64,000 nucleotides of DNA from Aquimarina aggregata (GTDB lineage: Bacteria > Bacteroidota > Bacteroidia > Flavobacteriales > Flavobacteriaceae). Each line of letters begins with the position of its first letter. Position 1 is the stretch's first letter. The stretch covers positions 310,001 through 374,000 of the forward strand of contig NZ_LQRT01000046.1 in NCBI RefSeq assembly GCF_001632745.1. Reading direction: 5' to 3'. A program made the translations under genes and the position numbers. A model generated the notes under the pieces. The model was not told the DNA's origin, did no database searches, and saw only the letters and a program-made list of their open reading frames with translations. This document shows positions 34,986 to 44,332 of this stretch, one piece after another.

Positions 34986-35540
34986 ATGCAAGATAATTTA
35001 GGGCTCATAAAACGATTACAAAATCAAGATAGCACTGCGCTTTCTAGCATATATGATCAGTATTCTGGAGCTTTGTATGGTGTAATTTTGCGTATCTGTA
35101 AAAATGAAGAACAAGCACAAGATTTACTTCAGGAAACATTCTTGAAAATCTGGCAAAAGGCTCATCAATATGATCCTCAAAAGGGGAAATTTTTTACATG
35201 GTCCTATCGAATTGCAAAAAATATATCGTTAAATGCGATGAGAAAAACTTCTAAACTCATCCAAAACGAAGATTTAAGTGTATATGAAAATAAAGAAGTT
35301 AATGAAAACCAAATAGATATATTACAACTAAATGGTTCATTAAAGCTCTTAGACCCTCATCATCAAAAAGCATTAGAACTTGTTTATTTTAATGGGCTTA
35401 CTCATCGGGAAGCACACAAAGAAATGGATGTGCCCTTGGGCACCTTTAAATCTTACATTAAACAGGCATTAAAAAAATTGAGAGAGACATATCAAAAAGA
35501 ACTCTTTTTATTGTGGATAATACTAGAAAAGATGATATGA
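34986..35540 (+). CDS. ECF-type sigma-70 family sigma factor
   Basis: The 184-residue protein (from ATG 34986) has sigma region 2 (ALYGVILRICKNEEQAQDLL, FLKIWQKAHQYDPQKGKFFT, WSYRIAKNISLNAMRK) and region 4 (LELVYFNGLTHREAHKEMDV then PLGTFKSYIKQALKKL). It recruits RNA polymerase to extracytoplasmic-function promoters. Its stop overlaps the next start (ATGA), so the anti-sigma factor is translationally coupled. An alternative TTG start at 34965 lies within the -7 box and is unlikely. Confidence 0.9.
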   Translation: MQDNLGLIKRLQNQDSTALSSIYDQYSGALYGVILRICKNEEQAQDLLQETFLKIWQKAHQYDPQKGKFFTWSYRIAKNISLNAMRKTSKLIQNEDLSVYENKEVNENQIDILQLNGSLKLLDPHHQKALELVYFNGLTHREAHKEMDVPLGTFKSYIKQALKKLRETYQKELFLLWIILEKMI

Positions 35541-36328
35541 TGGATAGGAATTCTATAAAAGATACAGGAATATTAGAACAGTATTTGCTAGGTGAGCTAT
35601 CAGATAAACAAATGACTGAAGTCGAAAATATCTTAAAGCAAGATCAAGAATTGCGTGAATATTTTCTGGCTATGGAAGATGATTTTGAAAAATTAGCTAT
35701 CGAAAATGCTATCCCACCTCCTATTCATATAAAAAAATCATTATTAACTGCTGTGGCATCAACTAAAACTTTAGATGATTCAGATAAAGTAATCTCTATC
35801 AAAACAAAAGATAGACGTTCTATCTACATGACTATAGCTGCCAGTTTCGCTTTATTATTTGCCTTAAGTTCTGGTTGGTTATATAATCAATGGCAAACTG
35901 CCAGAAACACAATAAAAACTGTTCAAAATCAAACAGTTGATTTTCAAAATCGTATTAACACTCTAGAGAATCAATTAAATGAAACAAATAAATGGTATAC
36001 AGCAATTAATACTCCTAATACCATACAATTAATATTAAAAGGAAATAAAATATCTCCTAATTCTACTGCTATTACTTATGTAAATCATACAGAAAAGACA
36101 GTTATATTAAATGCTAAGGGGTTGGTTAAACTAGATCAGAACAAAACGTATCAGATGTGGGCAGATGTGGATGGAGAAATGATAGACATGGGCATTGTAG
36201 CATCTAATCAAGATATGATCGCCATGAAATATATCGATAATGCCGCCTCTATAAATATTACAATAGAACCAGCCGGAGGTAATGATCACCCTACTGTTGA
36301 ACGTTTAATTTCTAATGTATTTCTATAA
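35537..36328 (+). CDS. membrane anti-sigma factor (RskA-like)
   Basis: The 263-residue protein (start ATG 35537, overlapping the sigma stop by 4 bp) has a cytoplasmic anti-sigma domain with EQYLLGELSDKQMTEVENIL, one membrane helix (SIYMTIAASFALLFALSSGW), a coiled coil, and the RskA C-terminal domain (LVKLDQNKTYQMWADVDGEM, ITIEPAGGNDHPT). It should hold the sigma factor until a periplasmic signal is received. A GTG at 35513 is a weaker start. The target regulon may include the fasciclin gene next door (inference). Confidence 0.88.
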   Translation: MMDRNSIKDTGILEQYLLGELSDKQMTEVENILKQDQELREYFLAMEDDFEKLAIENAIPPPIHIKKSLLTAVASTKTLDDSDKVISIKTKDRRSIYMTIAASFALLFALSSGWLYNQWQTARNTIKTVQNQTVDFQNRINTLENQLNETNKWYTAINTPNTIQLILKGNKISPNSTAITYVNHTEKTVILNAKGLVKLDQNKTYQMWADVDGEMIDMGIVASNQDMIAMKYIDNAASINITIEPAGGNDHPTVERLISNVFL

Positions 36329-36400
36329 TTTATAGGTCAACCCCTATAAATACTCACATATTTAGTTTTAATATGTTTTAATTTTTAAATATACTGACTA

Positions 36401-36925
36401 ATGAAAAATATACTTTGTATTCTACTTTACTTTACGATTAGTATTTCTTTACATGCGCAGGAAACTAAAAAATACCTGAAGAAGGTTTCATCATTAGATA
36501 CTACATTAGAAACATTATATGATGTAATTTCTGGTGAAAAAGGCGAACAACGAAATTGGGAGTTGTTTAAATTTTTATTTGCTCCAGAAGCAAAACTTAT
36601 CCCTTCAGGAAAAAGTAAAGAAGATATTTTTAAAGTCAGGTATCTATCTCCTGATGAATATATCAATACTTCTGGAAAGTGGCTCTTAGAAAATGGTTTC
36701 TTCGAAAAAGAAATACATCGAACCGTAAACACATTTGGAAATATTACTCACGTTTTTAGCACTTATGAATCCTTTAAAAGCAAGACTGATAAAAAACCTT
36801 TTATGAGAGGCATTAATAGTATTCAATTATTAAATGACGGCAAACGGTGGTGGGTTGTTAATATTTATTGGACTCAAGAAACCAAAGAAAATCCAATTCC
36901 AAAAGAATATTTATTAACTCAATAA
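36401..36925 (+). CDS. secreted NTF2-like protein
   Basis: The 174-residue protein has a signal peptide (ILCILLYFTISISLHAQ) and an NTF2-like domain with LETLYDVISGEKGEQRNWEL, FKFLFAPEAKLIPSGKS and DGKRWWVVNIYWTQET. No catalytic motif is clear. The next gene starts 2 bp after its stop, indicating cotranscription with an acetyltransferase. Function unknown. Confidence 0.75.
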   Translation: MKNILCILLYFTISISLHAQETKKYLKKVSSLDTTLETLYDVISGEKGEQRNWELFKFLFAPEAKLIPSGKSKEDIFKVRYLSPDEYINTSGKWLLENGFFEKEIHRTVNTFGNITHVFSTYESFKSKTDKKPFMRGINSIQLLNDGKRWWVVNIYWTQETKENPIPKEYLLTQ

Positions 36926-36926
36926 A

Positions 36927-37379
36927 ATGAATTTTAGAAAAGCTACTATAGCCGATGTACCTATAATTGTGAAAATGATTGCCGATGATGAATTAGGTAA
37001 ATCCAGAGAGAACTACAAGAATCCTCTACCTGAACAATATTTAGAAGCTTTTCGAGCCATCGATATTGATCCCCAACAAGAACTTATTGTTGTAGAAAAT
37101 CAAAACGCAGAGGTCATCGGTACTTTACAATTAACCTTTATTCGATATTTAACGTATCAAGGAGGGATCAGAGCACAAATTGAAGCCGTTAGAATACGAA
37201 AAGATCAAAGAGATAAGGGTATCGGAAAAAAAATGTTTGAATGGGCTATAGTAAGAGCTAAACAAAAAGGCGCCCATTTGTTACAACTCACATCAGACAA
37301 AAAACGTCCAGAGGCTATACATTTTTATAAAAAACTAGGCTTTAGATCATCTCATGAAGGCATGAAACTTCATTTCTGA
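36927..37379 (+). CDS. GNAT family N-acetyltransferase
   Basis: The 150-residue protein has the complete GNAT pattern: FRKATIADVPIIVKMI, IRAQIEAVRIRKDQRDKGIG (acetyl-CoA loop R-D-K-G-I-G) and LTSDKKRPEAIHFYKKLGF. The Q-x2-IEAV and SDKKR-x-EA motifs are usual in small aminoglycoside- or amine-acetylating members, but no substrate can be named. It directly follows the NTF2-like gene. Confidence 0.87.
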   Translation: MNFRKATIADVPIIVKMIADDELGKSRENYKNPLPEQYLEAFRAIDIDPQQELIVVENQNAEVIGTLQLTFIRYLTYQGGIRAQIEAVRIRKDQRDKGIGKKMFEWAIVRAKQKGAHLLQLTSDKKRPEAIHFYKKLGFRSSHEGMKLHF

Positions 37380-37457
37380 ACATAACTTTATAAAAAAATT
37401 AATATGTGATTTAGGAAAAACGAGTTAAATTCCGATCGTCATCAATCAAAATAAATC

Positions 37458-38390
37458 ATGAAAATAATTAGTACTAGTTTTTTAATTCTTGTTTCATTAT
37501 TCTCTCATTGTCAAGAGATTTCTAAAGTTCAACCGTTTTTACCAGAAATCATTTCTAAATTTCCAACAGTTAGAGATATTACGATTTCTCCTTGGCAAGA
37601 TGAAATTTATTTTACTGCGCAGGGGTATTCAGGAGAGCTTTCTACTATTATAAAAATTGTAAAAAAAGGGAATCAATGGTCTACTCCAGAAGTAGCTCCT
37701 TTTTCTGGTCAATATCGTGACCTTGAAGCTATGTTTTCTCCCGATGGATTAAAGTTATATTATGTTTCTACACGCCCATTAGATAATCAAAGCACCGAAG
37801 CTAAAGATCACGACATATGGTACATAGAACGATCTAGTAAAACTGCTAAATGGTCTAAACCAAAAAACTTAGGAAGCCCAATTAATACTAAAGACGATGA
37901 GTTTTATCCTTCTGTAGCTAAAAATGGTAATTTATATTTTACAAGTACTGCTTCAACTTCTAAAGGAAAGGATGATATTTTTATGAGTAGTAAAAAAAAT
38001 AATCAATATACAAAACCAGTATCATTAACCAGTACTATTAATTCTGAAGGGTATGAATACAATGCCTATGTTGCTCCAGACGAGTCGTTTCTACTATTTG
38101 GAGGCTATAAACGTAATGATGGTTTAGGTAGTGGCGATATATATATATCCTATAAAAATAAAGATGGTGATTGGGAACAAGCCAAAAACTTAACTAAAGA
38201 AGTAAACTCGGACAAAATGGATTATTGCCCATTTTACGACATAAAAACGCAAACGCTTTACTTTACCAGTAAACGAACAGCTCTCAAAAAACAACTTAAT
38301 CAACCTAAGACTATAAAACAACTACTAGAAATGATGAATTCATATGAAAATGGTTTAAGTAGAATATATGCTATTCCCATAAAATTTTAA
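37458..38390 (+). CDS. TolB-like PD40 beta-propeller secreted protein
   Basis: The 310-residue protein has a signal peptide with a Cys (SLFSHC) that may be a lipoprotein anchor, then repeated PD40 blades: FSPDGLKLYYVSTRPLD, PSVAKNGNLYFTSTAS and VAPDESFLLFGGYKRNDG. It resembles the TolB-like propellers found in OmpA-related proteins. It probably binds a partner in the periplasm or at the surface. No enzyme motif is present. Confidence 0.8.
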   Translation: MKIISTSFLILVSLFSHCQEISKVQPFLPEIISKFPTVRDITISPWQDEIYFTAQGYSGELSTIIKIVKKGNQWSTPEVAPFSGQYRDLEAMFSPDGLKLYYVSTRPLDNQSTEAKDHDIWYIERSSKTAKWSKPKNLGSPINTKDDEFYPSVAKNGNLYFTSTASTSKGKDDIFMSSKKNNQYTKPVSLTSTINSEGYEYNAYVAPDESFLLFGGYKRNDGLGSGDIYISYKNKDGDWEQAKNLTKEVNSDKMDYCPFYDIKTQTLYFTSKRTALKKQLNQPKTIKQLLEMMNSYENGLSRIYAIPIKF

Positions 38391-38458
38391 TTGTACCAAT
38401 AGTTAAGTTTACTAGTACCTTATTTACTTTTTTTGCTTAAAAAACAATCAAAAAATTG

Positions 38459-38466
38459 TATTTTTG
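38459..38466 (+). promoter_or_regulatory. -7 promoter box of the uptake operon (TATTTTTG)
   Basis: It lies 18 bp before the first gene of the 38.4-44.5 kb operon. A TTG lies 23 bp further upstream, slightly longer than the usual spacing. Confidence 0.45.
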
Positions 38467-38483
38467 CAGGAAAATAAGACCTC

Positions 38484-38864
38484 TTGCTAAGATTTCTATT
38501 TTCTATATTATTATTTGCCTCTTTTGCTATACGGCCAGCTATTCAACTTAGCACGGTTATGTATTATCAGCTTAATATTAATACTATAGTAGAAAAGTAT
38601 TGTGTAAATAAAGAAAGACCAAAACTAAATTGTAATGGTAAATGTTATTTAATGAGTCAAATGAAGGCTAAAACGCAGCCAACATCAGAAAACTCAAATG
38701 CCATTATGATAACAGAAGCATTTATTCCTTTATTTTTTCAAGAAAATACATTTCAATTAGAAAATGTAATAACCAACTTCATAATTATACACAATTGGAA
38801 ATTAAAACATTTTAATGTTGCTGAAATTTCTAATACCATAGATCACCCTCCGCAGTACCTATAA
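38484..38864 (+). CDS. small Cys-motif membrane protein at a metal-uptake locus
   Basis: The 126-residue protein has a hydrophobic N-terminus (FLFSILLFASFAIRPAI) and a Cys motif YCVNKERPKLNCNGKCYLM (residues about 38-56), ending in DHPPQYL. I recall similar C-x-N-K-x2-P-x2-C-x-GKC proteins beside TonB receptor genes in Bacteroidota. Metal binding or sensing is inferred from the three cysteines and context. The start is TTG; an in-frame stop lies just upstream and no earlier ATG exists. Confidence 0.62.
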   Translation: MLRFLFSILLFASFAIRPAIQLSTVMYYQLNINTIVEKYCVNKERPKLNCNGKCYLMSQMKAKTQPTSENSNAIMITEAFIPLFFQENTFQLENVITNFIIIHNWKLKHFNVAEISNTIDHPPQYL

Positions 38865-38942
38865 TTTCTTACCTAATTTTCAAAAATTTACTTTGATCAA
38901 TTTACAGATTCAAAGCATAACTCAATATAATTACTTTCAAGA

Positions 38943-38980
38943 ACTACACCCCTTGTAGTTACTTGAACTATCAAGTGGTG
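38943..38980 (+). promoter_or_regulatory. alternative hairpins before the porin-like gene
   Basis: ACTACA-N5-TGTAGT (38943-38959) and ACTTGA-N4-TCAAGT (38961-38976) can form in tandem. A third stem, CACCCCTTG (38947-38955) with CAAGTGGTG (38972-38980, one mismatch), excludes both. This could be an attenuator in the operon mRNA. Confidence 0.3.
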
Positions 38981-39032
38981 CTTTTAATATAGTAGAATTA
39001 CTATCTACTTGATACTATATATCATTAAACTA

Positions 39033-40052
39033 ATGAAGAAATATATTTATGCCCTATTTATAGTGGCTACCCATTTTTTTTACGCACAAGAAGAAAATAC
39101 TAAATGGACTGGTTCAAGACCAGACGGACATGCTCCCATTTCGGTCATGGGAGATCATACACATGGTAAAGGTGAAGTAATGTTTTCATATCGCTATATG
39201 TATATGAACATGGAAGACCTAAATAGAGGTAGTGAAAATGTACCCTTCTCAAATGCATTGCGCCCCAATGATGTATACATGGTAACACCTACAAGTATGC
39301 CTATGAATATGCATATGCTAGGAATGATGTATGCACCTAGTGATAAAATTACCTTGGTAGCTATGGTAAATTATCTTTCTAGTGAAATGGATCATATCAC
39401 CGCTATGGGAGGCACATTTACCACAGAATCCTCTGGATTTGGTGATACAAAAATTTCTGCTCTATATAAATTTTTCAATAAAAACAAGCAGCAATTACAA
39501 GCTCAGGCTGGTATTTCTATACCTACAGGAAGTATTGATAAAATGGACATTATTCCTGCATCAGCTCCAAACCAAGTCATTCTACCCTACCCTATGCAAA
39601 TTGGTAGTGGTACATGGGACACAGAACTAGCATTAACGTATTTAAAACAATGGAACATAATTTCATATGGCGCCCAGGCTAGAACTACATTACGCATTGG
39701 AGAAAATGATAACGAATATCGTTTAGGCAATAAATACAGTTTTAATAATTGGTTAGCAGTTAAAGCTGCAGACTGGTTAAGTTTTTCTGGACGAGTAGAA
39801 TTGGGTGCCATCGACAAAATTTAAGGAACTAACCCAGCATTAAACCCAATGATGGTGATTACGGCAGATACTGCTAATTCTGGTATGACCTATGCCAATG
39901 CAGGTTTAGGCCTTAATCTTTACGCTTTTAAGGGATCTCTAAAAGATTTACGTCTTGGTTTCGAAGCAGCAGTCCCATTATTTCAGAATATGAATGGTGT
40001 TCAATTAAGAACTAAAGAAACATTAACACTAGGGCTTCAATACGCCCTATAA
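39033..40052 (+). pseudogene. porin/transporter-like outer membrane protein, interrupted by an in-frame TAA
   Basis: Reading from ATG 39033, the frame encodes a signal peptide (KYIYALFIVATHFFYAQ), a DGHAPISVMGDHTHGKGEVM start, Met-rich segments (TPTSMPMNMHMLGMMY) and beta-barrel strands. It stops at TAA 39822-39824 after ELGAIDKI. The same frame then continues with GTNPALNPMMVITADTANSG to a barrel-type end (LTLGLQYAL) at 40052. Only one codon separates the two parts, so a single point mutation (CAA or AAA to TAA) explains it. The barrel would lack its last strands, so export or folding is probably lost, unless the stop is a sequencing error or is read through. Confidence 0.75.
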
Positions 40053-40066
40053 TCTAAAAAAATAAT

Positions 40067-40092
40067 AAAGTCCATGTTTAAAAGGACTTTTT
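40067..40092 (+). terminator. hairpin with T-run between the porin-like gene and the TonB receptor
   Basis: AAAGTCC-N10-GGACTTT followed by TT. It could lower downstream transcription of the operon. Confidence 0.5.
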
Positions 40093-40105
40093 CACAGCAT
40101 TTAAA

Positions 40106-42247
40106 ATGAAAAATATATCAGCTTTTGCTATTGCTCTATTCATAGGAGTATATAGTTATGCACAACAATCATATGAAGAAAAAGTAGCGGATAGTGTAGC
40201 TCTGGACGAAGTTTTGGTAACCTCGGCAAGCAGAGAAATTCAGAAACGATCCGAAGTTCCTGGATCAATAGCTACACTAAATGCTAAAAGTATTAAAGAA
40301 ACAAAAGCCTTTGGTATAGACCAATTAGTCAATCAAGTTCCAGGTGTATTTATGTCTACATCAAGAGCAGCAAGTAACGAACAACATTTTATGGCCGTTC
40401 GCTCTCCTATCTCAACAAAAGCCTTATTCCTTTATTTAGAAGATGGATTACAAATTCGTCCAACATCTGTATTTAATCATAATGCTTTATTAGAGATGAA
40501 TGATGTTTCTTTTGGACGTATTGAAGTTTTAAAAGGACCGGCATCCAGCATTTATGGTAGTGAAGCTATCGGAGGAAGTTTTAATTTTATTACTAAAAAC
40601 CCTACAGAAAAACTAAGTGGTAGTATTGGGTTTCAAACCAATGACTTAGGACTAACCCGTTATGAATTCGAAATTTCAGATCAGGTAAGTGATAAACTTG
40701 GTTTTTATCTAGGTGGGCAATACGGGCAAAGAGAAGACGGACTAATAGAGCATAGCGATTATGAAAAATTAGCCGTTACCTTAAAAACAGTATATGAATT
40801 CTCTCCAACAATCAAATGGACCACTATTTTTGATATTGTGGATTATCGCTCTGATATGACAGGCTCATTAAGTGAAAATGATTTTAATGGTGGAAACTTT
40901 GAAAGTGACCAAACATTTACAGAAAGAGAAGCTATTTCTTTTAGAGTACGAAGCACAGTAGATAAATTCTGGAATGATACCAACAAAACCTCATTTAACT
41001 TTATTGTTAGGGATAATAGAATGGATCAAAACCCATCATACAGAATACGACAATTTCGAAATCAAGGACAATTAACAGGCTTTGGGTCTGGAGAATTAAA
41101 CTCTAATCGTTTTAAGAGTTTTGTAGGATTAGTACAACATAAATTAGATTTCAGTTTTGCTAACTCCTCTTTAATTCTTGGAGCTACAGCAGATTATTCT
41201 CCTCAGGATTATAGTGCCGAAACCCTTGATATTATTGTAGATCCAGATACTGGTAGAAATATTGATTTTACTCTTAACTCTGGAGATTTTATCCTAAACT
41301 ATGAAGCTAACATCTTTAATTACGCAAGTTTTCTTCAGTATGAAATATCGCCTATTGATGCTTTAAAAGTTACCGCAGCACTCCGATATGATGGTTTTGA
41401 ATACGATTATAACAATCTCGCCGATGGTATTGTTGGTGTAGATGATGCCGTAGATAATTTTAATAATCTAACTCCTAAATTGGGTGCTAATTATAATTTC
41501 AATACTAAAACAGGTATCTATGCTAATTATTCTCAAGGGTTTACACCTCCACAAGTATCAACTCTTTATCGTAATCGAAATGAACTTAGAGGAATAAAGC
41601 CCAGCCGCTACAATAATTATGAATTAGGTGGTTATTTTACAGTTCCTTCAAAATTAAAAGTAGATGCCGCTATCTATGTTCTTGAAGGAGAAAACACATT
41701 AATAACTTTGCGTGATGAAAACGATCAGTTTTTTAATACGAATGCAGGTAAGACCAGGTCTTATGGTGTAGAATATGGCGTTACCTGGTATCCTACAAAA
41801 GAGTTATCCTTAACACATAATGGTAGCTATGCAATGCATCGATATGTTGAGTTTTTTGATAGTGGAATTGATTATTCTGATACCGATAGAGAGACCGCTC
41901 CTAACCTTTTAGGAACTTCATTACTAACATACCGCAAAGACTTTGAAAATCATTTTGGTTTTAATGTTACTGCCGAACATGAACTTGTAGGATCTTATAA
42001 TACTAGTTTTGAAAATCAGATAGATAATCAAGATGGCACTTTTGAAACTGCTGAATATGATGGCCATAGTGTTTTTAATCTAAGAACAACTATTTATTAT
42101 AAAAGCTTCGAAATATGGGGGCATGCACTCAATGTTTTTGATGAGTTATATGCTGCTAGAGCTTCTTTTAATCGATTTAGAGGAGAAAATAGTTTTACAA
42201 TCGGAAACCCAAGAGCTTTTCACTTTGGGGCCAAGTATAATTTTTAA
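40106..42247 (+). CDS. TonB-dependent outer membrane receptor
   Basis: The 713-residue protein has a signal peptide (FAIALFIGVYSYAQQ), a plug domain (LDEVLVTSASREIQKRSEVP, RIEVLKGPASSIYGSEAIGG) and a 22-strand-type barrel ending AFHFGAKYNF with a terminal aromatic. The TonB box is probably near the N-terminus (DSVALDEVLVTSA). Two PepSY membrane proteins follow, a setting typical of siderophore or other metal uptake. No starch-type SusD partner is present, so a polysaccharide role is unlikely. The ligand is not determined. Confidence 0.92.
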   Translation: MKNISAFAIALFIGVYSYAQQSYEEKVADSVALDEVLVTSASREIQKRSEVPGSIATLNAKSIKETKAFGIDQLVNQVPGVFMSTSRAASNEQHFMAVRSPISTKALFLYLEDGLQIRPTSVFNHNALLEMNDVSFGRIEVLKGPASSIYGSEAIGGSFNFITKNPTEKLSGSIGFQTNDLGLTRYEFEISDQVSDKLGFYLGGQYGQREDGLIEHSDYEKLAVTLKTVYEFSPTIKWTTIFDIVDYRSDMTGSLSENDFNGGNFESDQTFTEREAISFRVRSTVDKFWNDTNKTSFNFIVRDNRMDQNPSYRIRQFRNQGQLTGFGSGELNSNRFKSFVGLVQHKLDFSFANSSLILGATADYSPQDYSAETLDIIVDPDTGRNIDFTLNSGDFILNYEANIFNYASFLQYEISPIDALKVTAALRYDGFEYDYNNLADGIVGVDDAVDNFNNLTPKLGANYNFNTKTGIYANYSQGFTPPQVSTLYRNRNELRGIKPSRYNNYELGGYFTVPSKLKVDAAIYVLEGENTLITLRDENDQFFNTNAGKTRSYGVEYGVTWYPTKELSLTHNGSYAMHRYVEFFDSGIDYSDTDRETAPNLLGTSLLTYRKDFENHFGFNVTAEHELVGSYNTSFENQIDNQDGTFETAEYDGHSVFNLRTTIYYKSFEIWGHALNVFDELYAARASFNRFRGENSFTIGNPRAFHFGAKYNF

Positions 42248-42258
42248 TAAACAACACT

Positions 42259-42289
42259 AACCCTACAGGTTTTTATAAACTGTGGGGTT
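42259..42289 (+). other. intergenic hairpin in the uptake operon
   Basis: AACCCTACAG and CTGTGGGGTT pair with one G-U over an 11-nt loop, after the TonB receptor stop. A-run, not T-run, follows, so it is not a terminator. mRNA stabilisation is possible. Confidence 0.4.
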
Positions 42290-42301
42290 AAAAAAAAGAT
42301 T

Positions 42302-43561
42302 ATGAAAAAAAACGAAAAACTAAATCAATGGCTTTGGAAATGGCATTTTATAGCAGGACTTATTTCTCTTCCATTTATTATTATACTATCTATTACAGGA
42401 GCAGTATATCTTTTTAAAGCAGATTACGAAAAGCCAAAACAACTACATATTAAAGAAGTAACCATACAAGGAAAACCCATACCGTTACAAAAACAATGGG
42501 AAATCGCTAATACCAATGCTCAAAAAAAACCAAACAGTATGGTATTATCAACCTATAAAAATCAGGCAACTCAATTTGTATCTGGACGTTTTGGAGGAAA
42601 AAGCAGCCTATATATAAACCCATATTCTGGTGAAGTAACTGGTGCTATTACTGCTAAGAAAACCGATATGTATAAAATTCGAAAATTACACGGGGAATTA
42701 CTAATGGGATCTTTTGGCACTAAAATCATTGAGTTAATAGCCAGTTGGATGATCGTATTGATCATTACTGGAATATATGTATGGTGGCCTGCGAGAGGAT
42801 GGAATTTAAAAGGTCTTTTTATTCCGCGAATAAAAGCAGGTAAGAGAACTTTTTTTAGGGATTTTCATGCTATTTCTGGGTTTTGGATTTCTGGTTTATT
42901 ACTACTCATTTTAGCTGGTGGATTACCTTGGACCGATGTTTTTGGTTCAAACTTCAAACAAGTACAAAAAATGACCAATACAGGATATCCTGTAACATGG
43001 GAAGGTCGCCAATTAAAATCTAAACCTAGCGGAGAACCAATGACTTTGGATCAAATGGTTAATACCGCAACAGCATTAAAATTACCCGGAATAGTGACCT
43101 TGCATTTCCCCAAACACCCTAAGGCTACTTTTAGCGTATCAAATCTAAATCCATCTGATCTAAACAGTCAAAAAAAAATACATTTCGATCAATATTCTGG
43201 TAAACAAATTTTAATCAATGATTGGCAAGATGTTGGTATACTTATGCGAGGTCGTATGTGGGTTATGGCATTTCATCAAGGAGAATTTGGTAACTGGAAC
43301 TGGTGGTTACTCTTTTTTATTGCCATAACATTGGCTGTAATGAGTATCTCTGCTTTAGCTTCTTACTTACTTCGAAAACGTAAAGGTTCTTTTGGAACTC
43401 CAAAAATCCACTCTAGATTTAAAGTTGGATATGGTGTTATAATTGCTATTGTGGTTCTTGGTATACTATTTCCTTTATTTGGTATTAGTATAATTGCTTT
43501 GCTCATCTTTGAATATGTAAGAGTAAAAAGAAATAAAAGTATAGCAGTACAATCTGCTTAA
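42302..43561 (+). CDS. PepSY-associated TM domain protein
   Basis: The 419-residue protein has the PepSY-TM layout: WLWKWHFIAGLISLPFIIIL (helix 1), outside PepSY segments (SLYINPYSGEVTGAITAKK), HGELLMGSFGTKIIELIASW (helix 2), FFRDFHAISGFWISGLLLLI (helix 3) and MAFHQGEFGNWNWWLLFFIA (helix 4). Conserved His residues of the helices could bind haem. Such proteins next to TonB receptors are thought to reduce ferric siderophores or help metal release in the periplasm. It follows the receptor by 54 bp. Confidence 0.87.
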   Translation: MKKNEKLNQWLWKWHFIAGLISLPFIIILSITGAVYLFKADYEKPKQLHIKEVTIQGKPIPLQKQWEIANTNAQKKPNSMVLSTYKNQATQFVSGRFGGKSSLYINPYSGEVTGAITAKKTDMYKIRKLHGELLMGSFGTKIIELIASWMIVLIITGIYVWWPARGWNLKGLFIPRIKAGKRTFFRDFHAISGFWISGLLLLILAGGLPWTDVFGSNFKQVQKMTNTGYPVTWEGRQLKSKPSGEPMTLDQMVNTATALKLPGIVTLHFPKHPKATFSVSNLNPSDLNSQKKIHFDQYSGKQILINDWQDVGILMRGRMWVMAFHQGEFGNWNWWLLFFIAITLAVMSISALASYLLRKRKGSFGTPKIHSRFKVGYGVIIAIVVLGILFPLFGISIIALLIFEYVRVKRNKSIAVQSA

Positions 43562-43571
43562 TTAACAATAT

Positions 43572-44312
43572 ATGACAATAAAGAAAAGTAGAATCGTACG
43601 ATTAACCCGAAAATGGCACCGATACCTTGGTGTTATTTTAGGGATTCAGTTTTTATTATGGACTATTGGTGGGCTATATTTTAGTTGGACAACTATTGAT
43701 GAAATTCGTGGGGATAATCTAAAAAACGAAGTTCCCATATTATCAAAAGATGTAAATTACATTACTCCTACAAATTTTATCAAACAATATTTTAATAGTA
43801 GTGATCGAATAACCTCCTTAGAATTAACTACTGTTTTAGAACAACCTGTATATCGTATTACGTTTATTAGAAATCACGAAAAGAGTGTCACTCTAATAGA
43901 CGCCATTACCGGAAAAATACGAAAACCTTTACAAGAAAAAGAAGCTATTCTTGTTGCCAAGAATACCCTAAATGTAGTTGCAGAAATTAAAGATATAGAA
44001 TACTTAAAAACAACTGGGAATCATCATGAATATCGTAATCGCCCTTTGCCAGCTTATGCGATTTCATTTCAAGAACCCGCAAATACAACCATATATGTAT
44101 CTACAGAGTATGGAAATGTACAAACATTTAGAAATAATCAATGGCGCATATTTGATTTCTTATGGATGCTTCATACTATGGATTATCAAGAAAGAGATGA
44201 TTTTAACAACGTAGTATTAAGAGCATTTTCACTTTTCGGAATTTTTACCATTTTATCAGGATTTGGCCTATACCTACTAACATCAAAAACATTTAATCGT
44301 AAAAAATCATAA
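43572..44312 (+). CDS. PepSY domain membrane protein
   Basis: The 246-residue protein has helix 1 (WHRYLGVILGIQFLLWTIGG), a PepSY-like outside domain (residues about 60-190) and a last helix (FSLFGIFTILSGFGLYLLTS) preceded by FDFLWMLHTMDYQERDDFNN. The WHR and LHTMDY histidines are possible haem ligands. It starts 10 bp after the larger PepSY gene and probably forms one functional unit with it. Confidence 0.85.
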   Translation: MTIKKSRIVRLTRKWHRYLGVILGIQFLLWTIGGLYFSWTTIDEIRGDNLKNEVPILSKDVNYITPTNFIKQYFNSSDRITSLELTTVLEQPVYRITFIRNHEKSVTLIDAITGKIRKPLQEKEAILVAKNTLNVVAEIKDIEYLKTTGNHHEYRNRPLPAYAISFQEPANTTIYVSTEYGNVQTFRNNQWRIFDFLWMLHTMDYQERDDFNNVVLRAFSLFGIFTILSGFGLYLLTSKTFNRKKS

Positions 44313-44332
44313 ACAACAAAAAAATAAAACAT

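Noticed and set aside
39822..39824. Recoded stop codon in the porin-like gene
   Set aside because: TAA is not used for selenocysteine and no recoding signal is visible, so a nonsense mutation or sequencing error is simpler.
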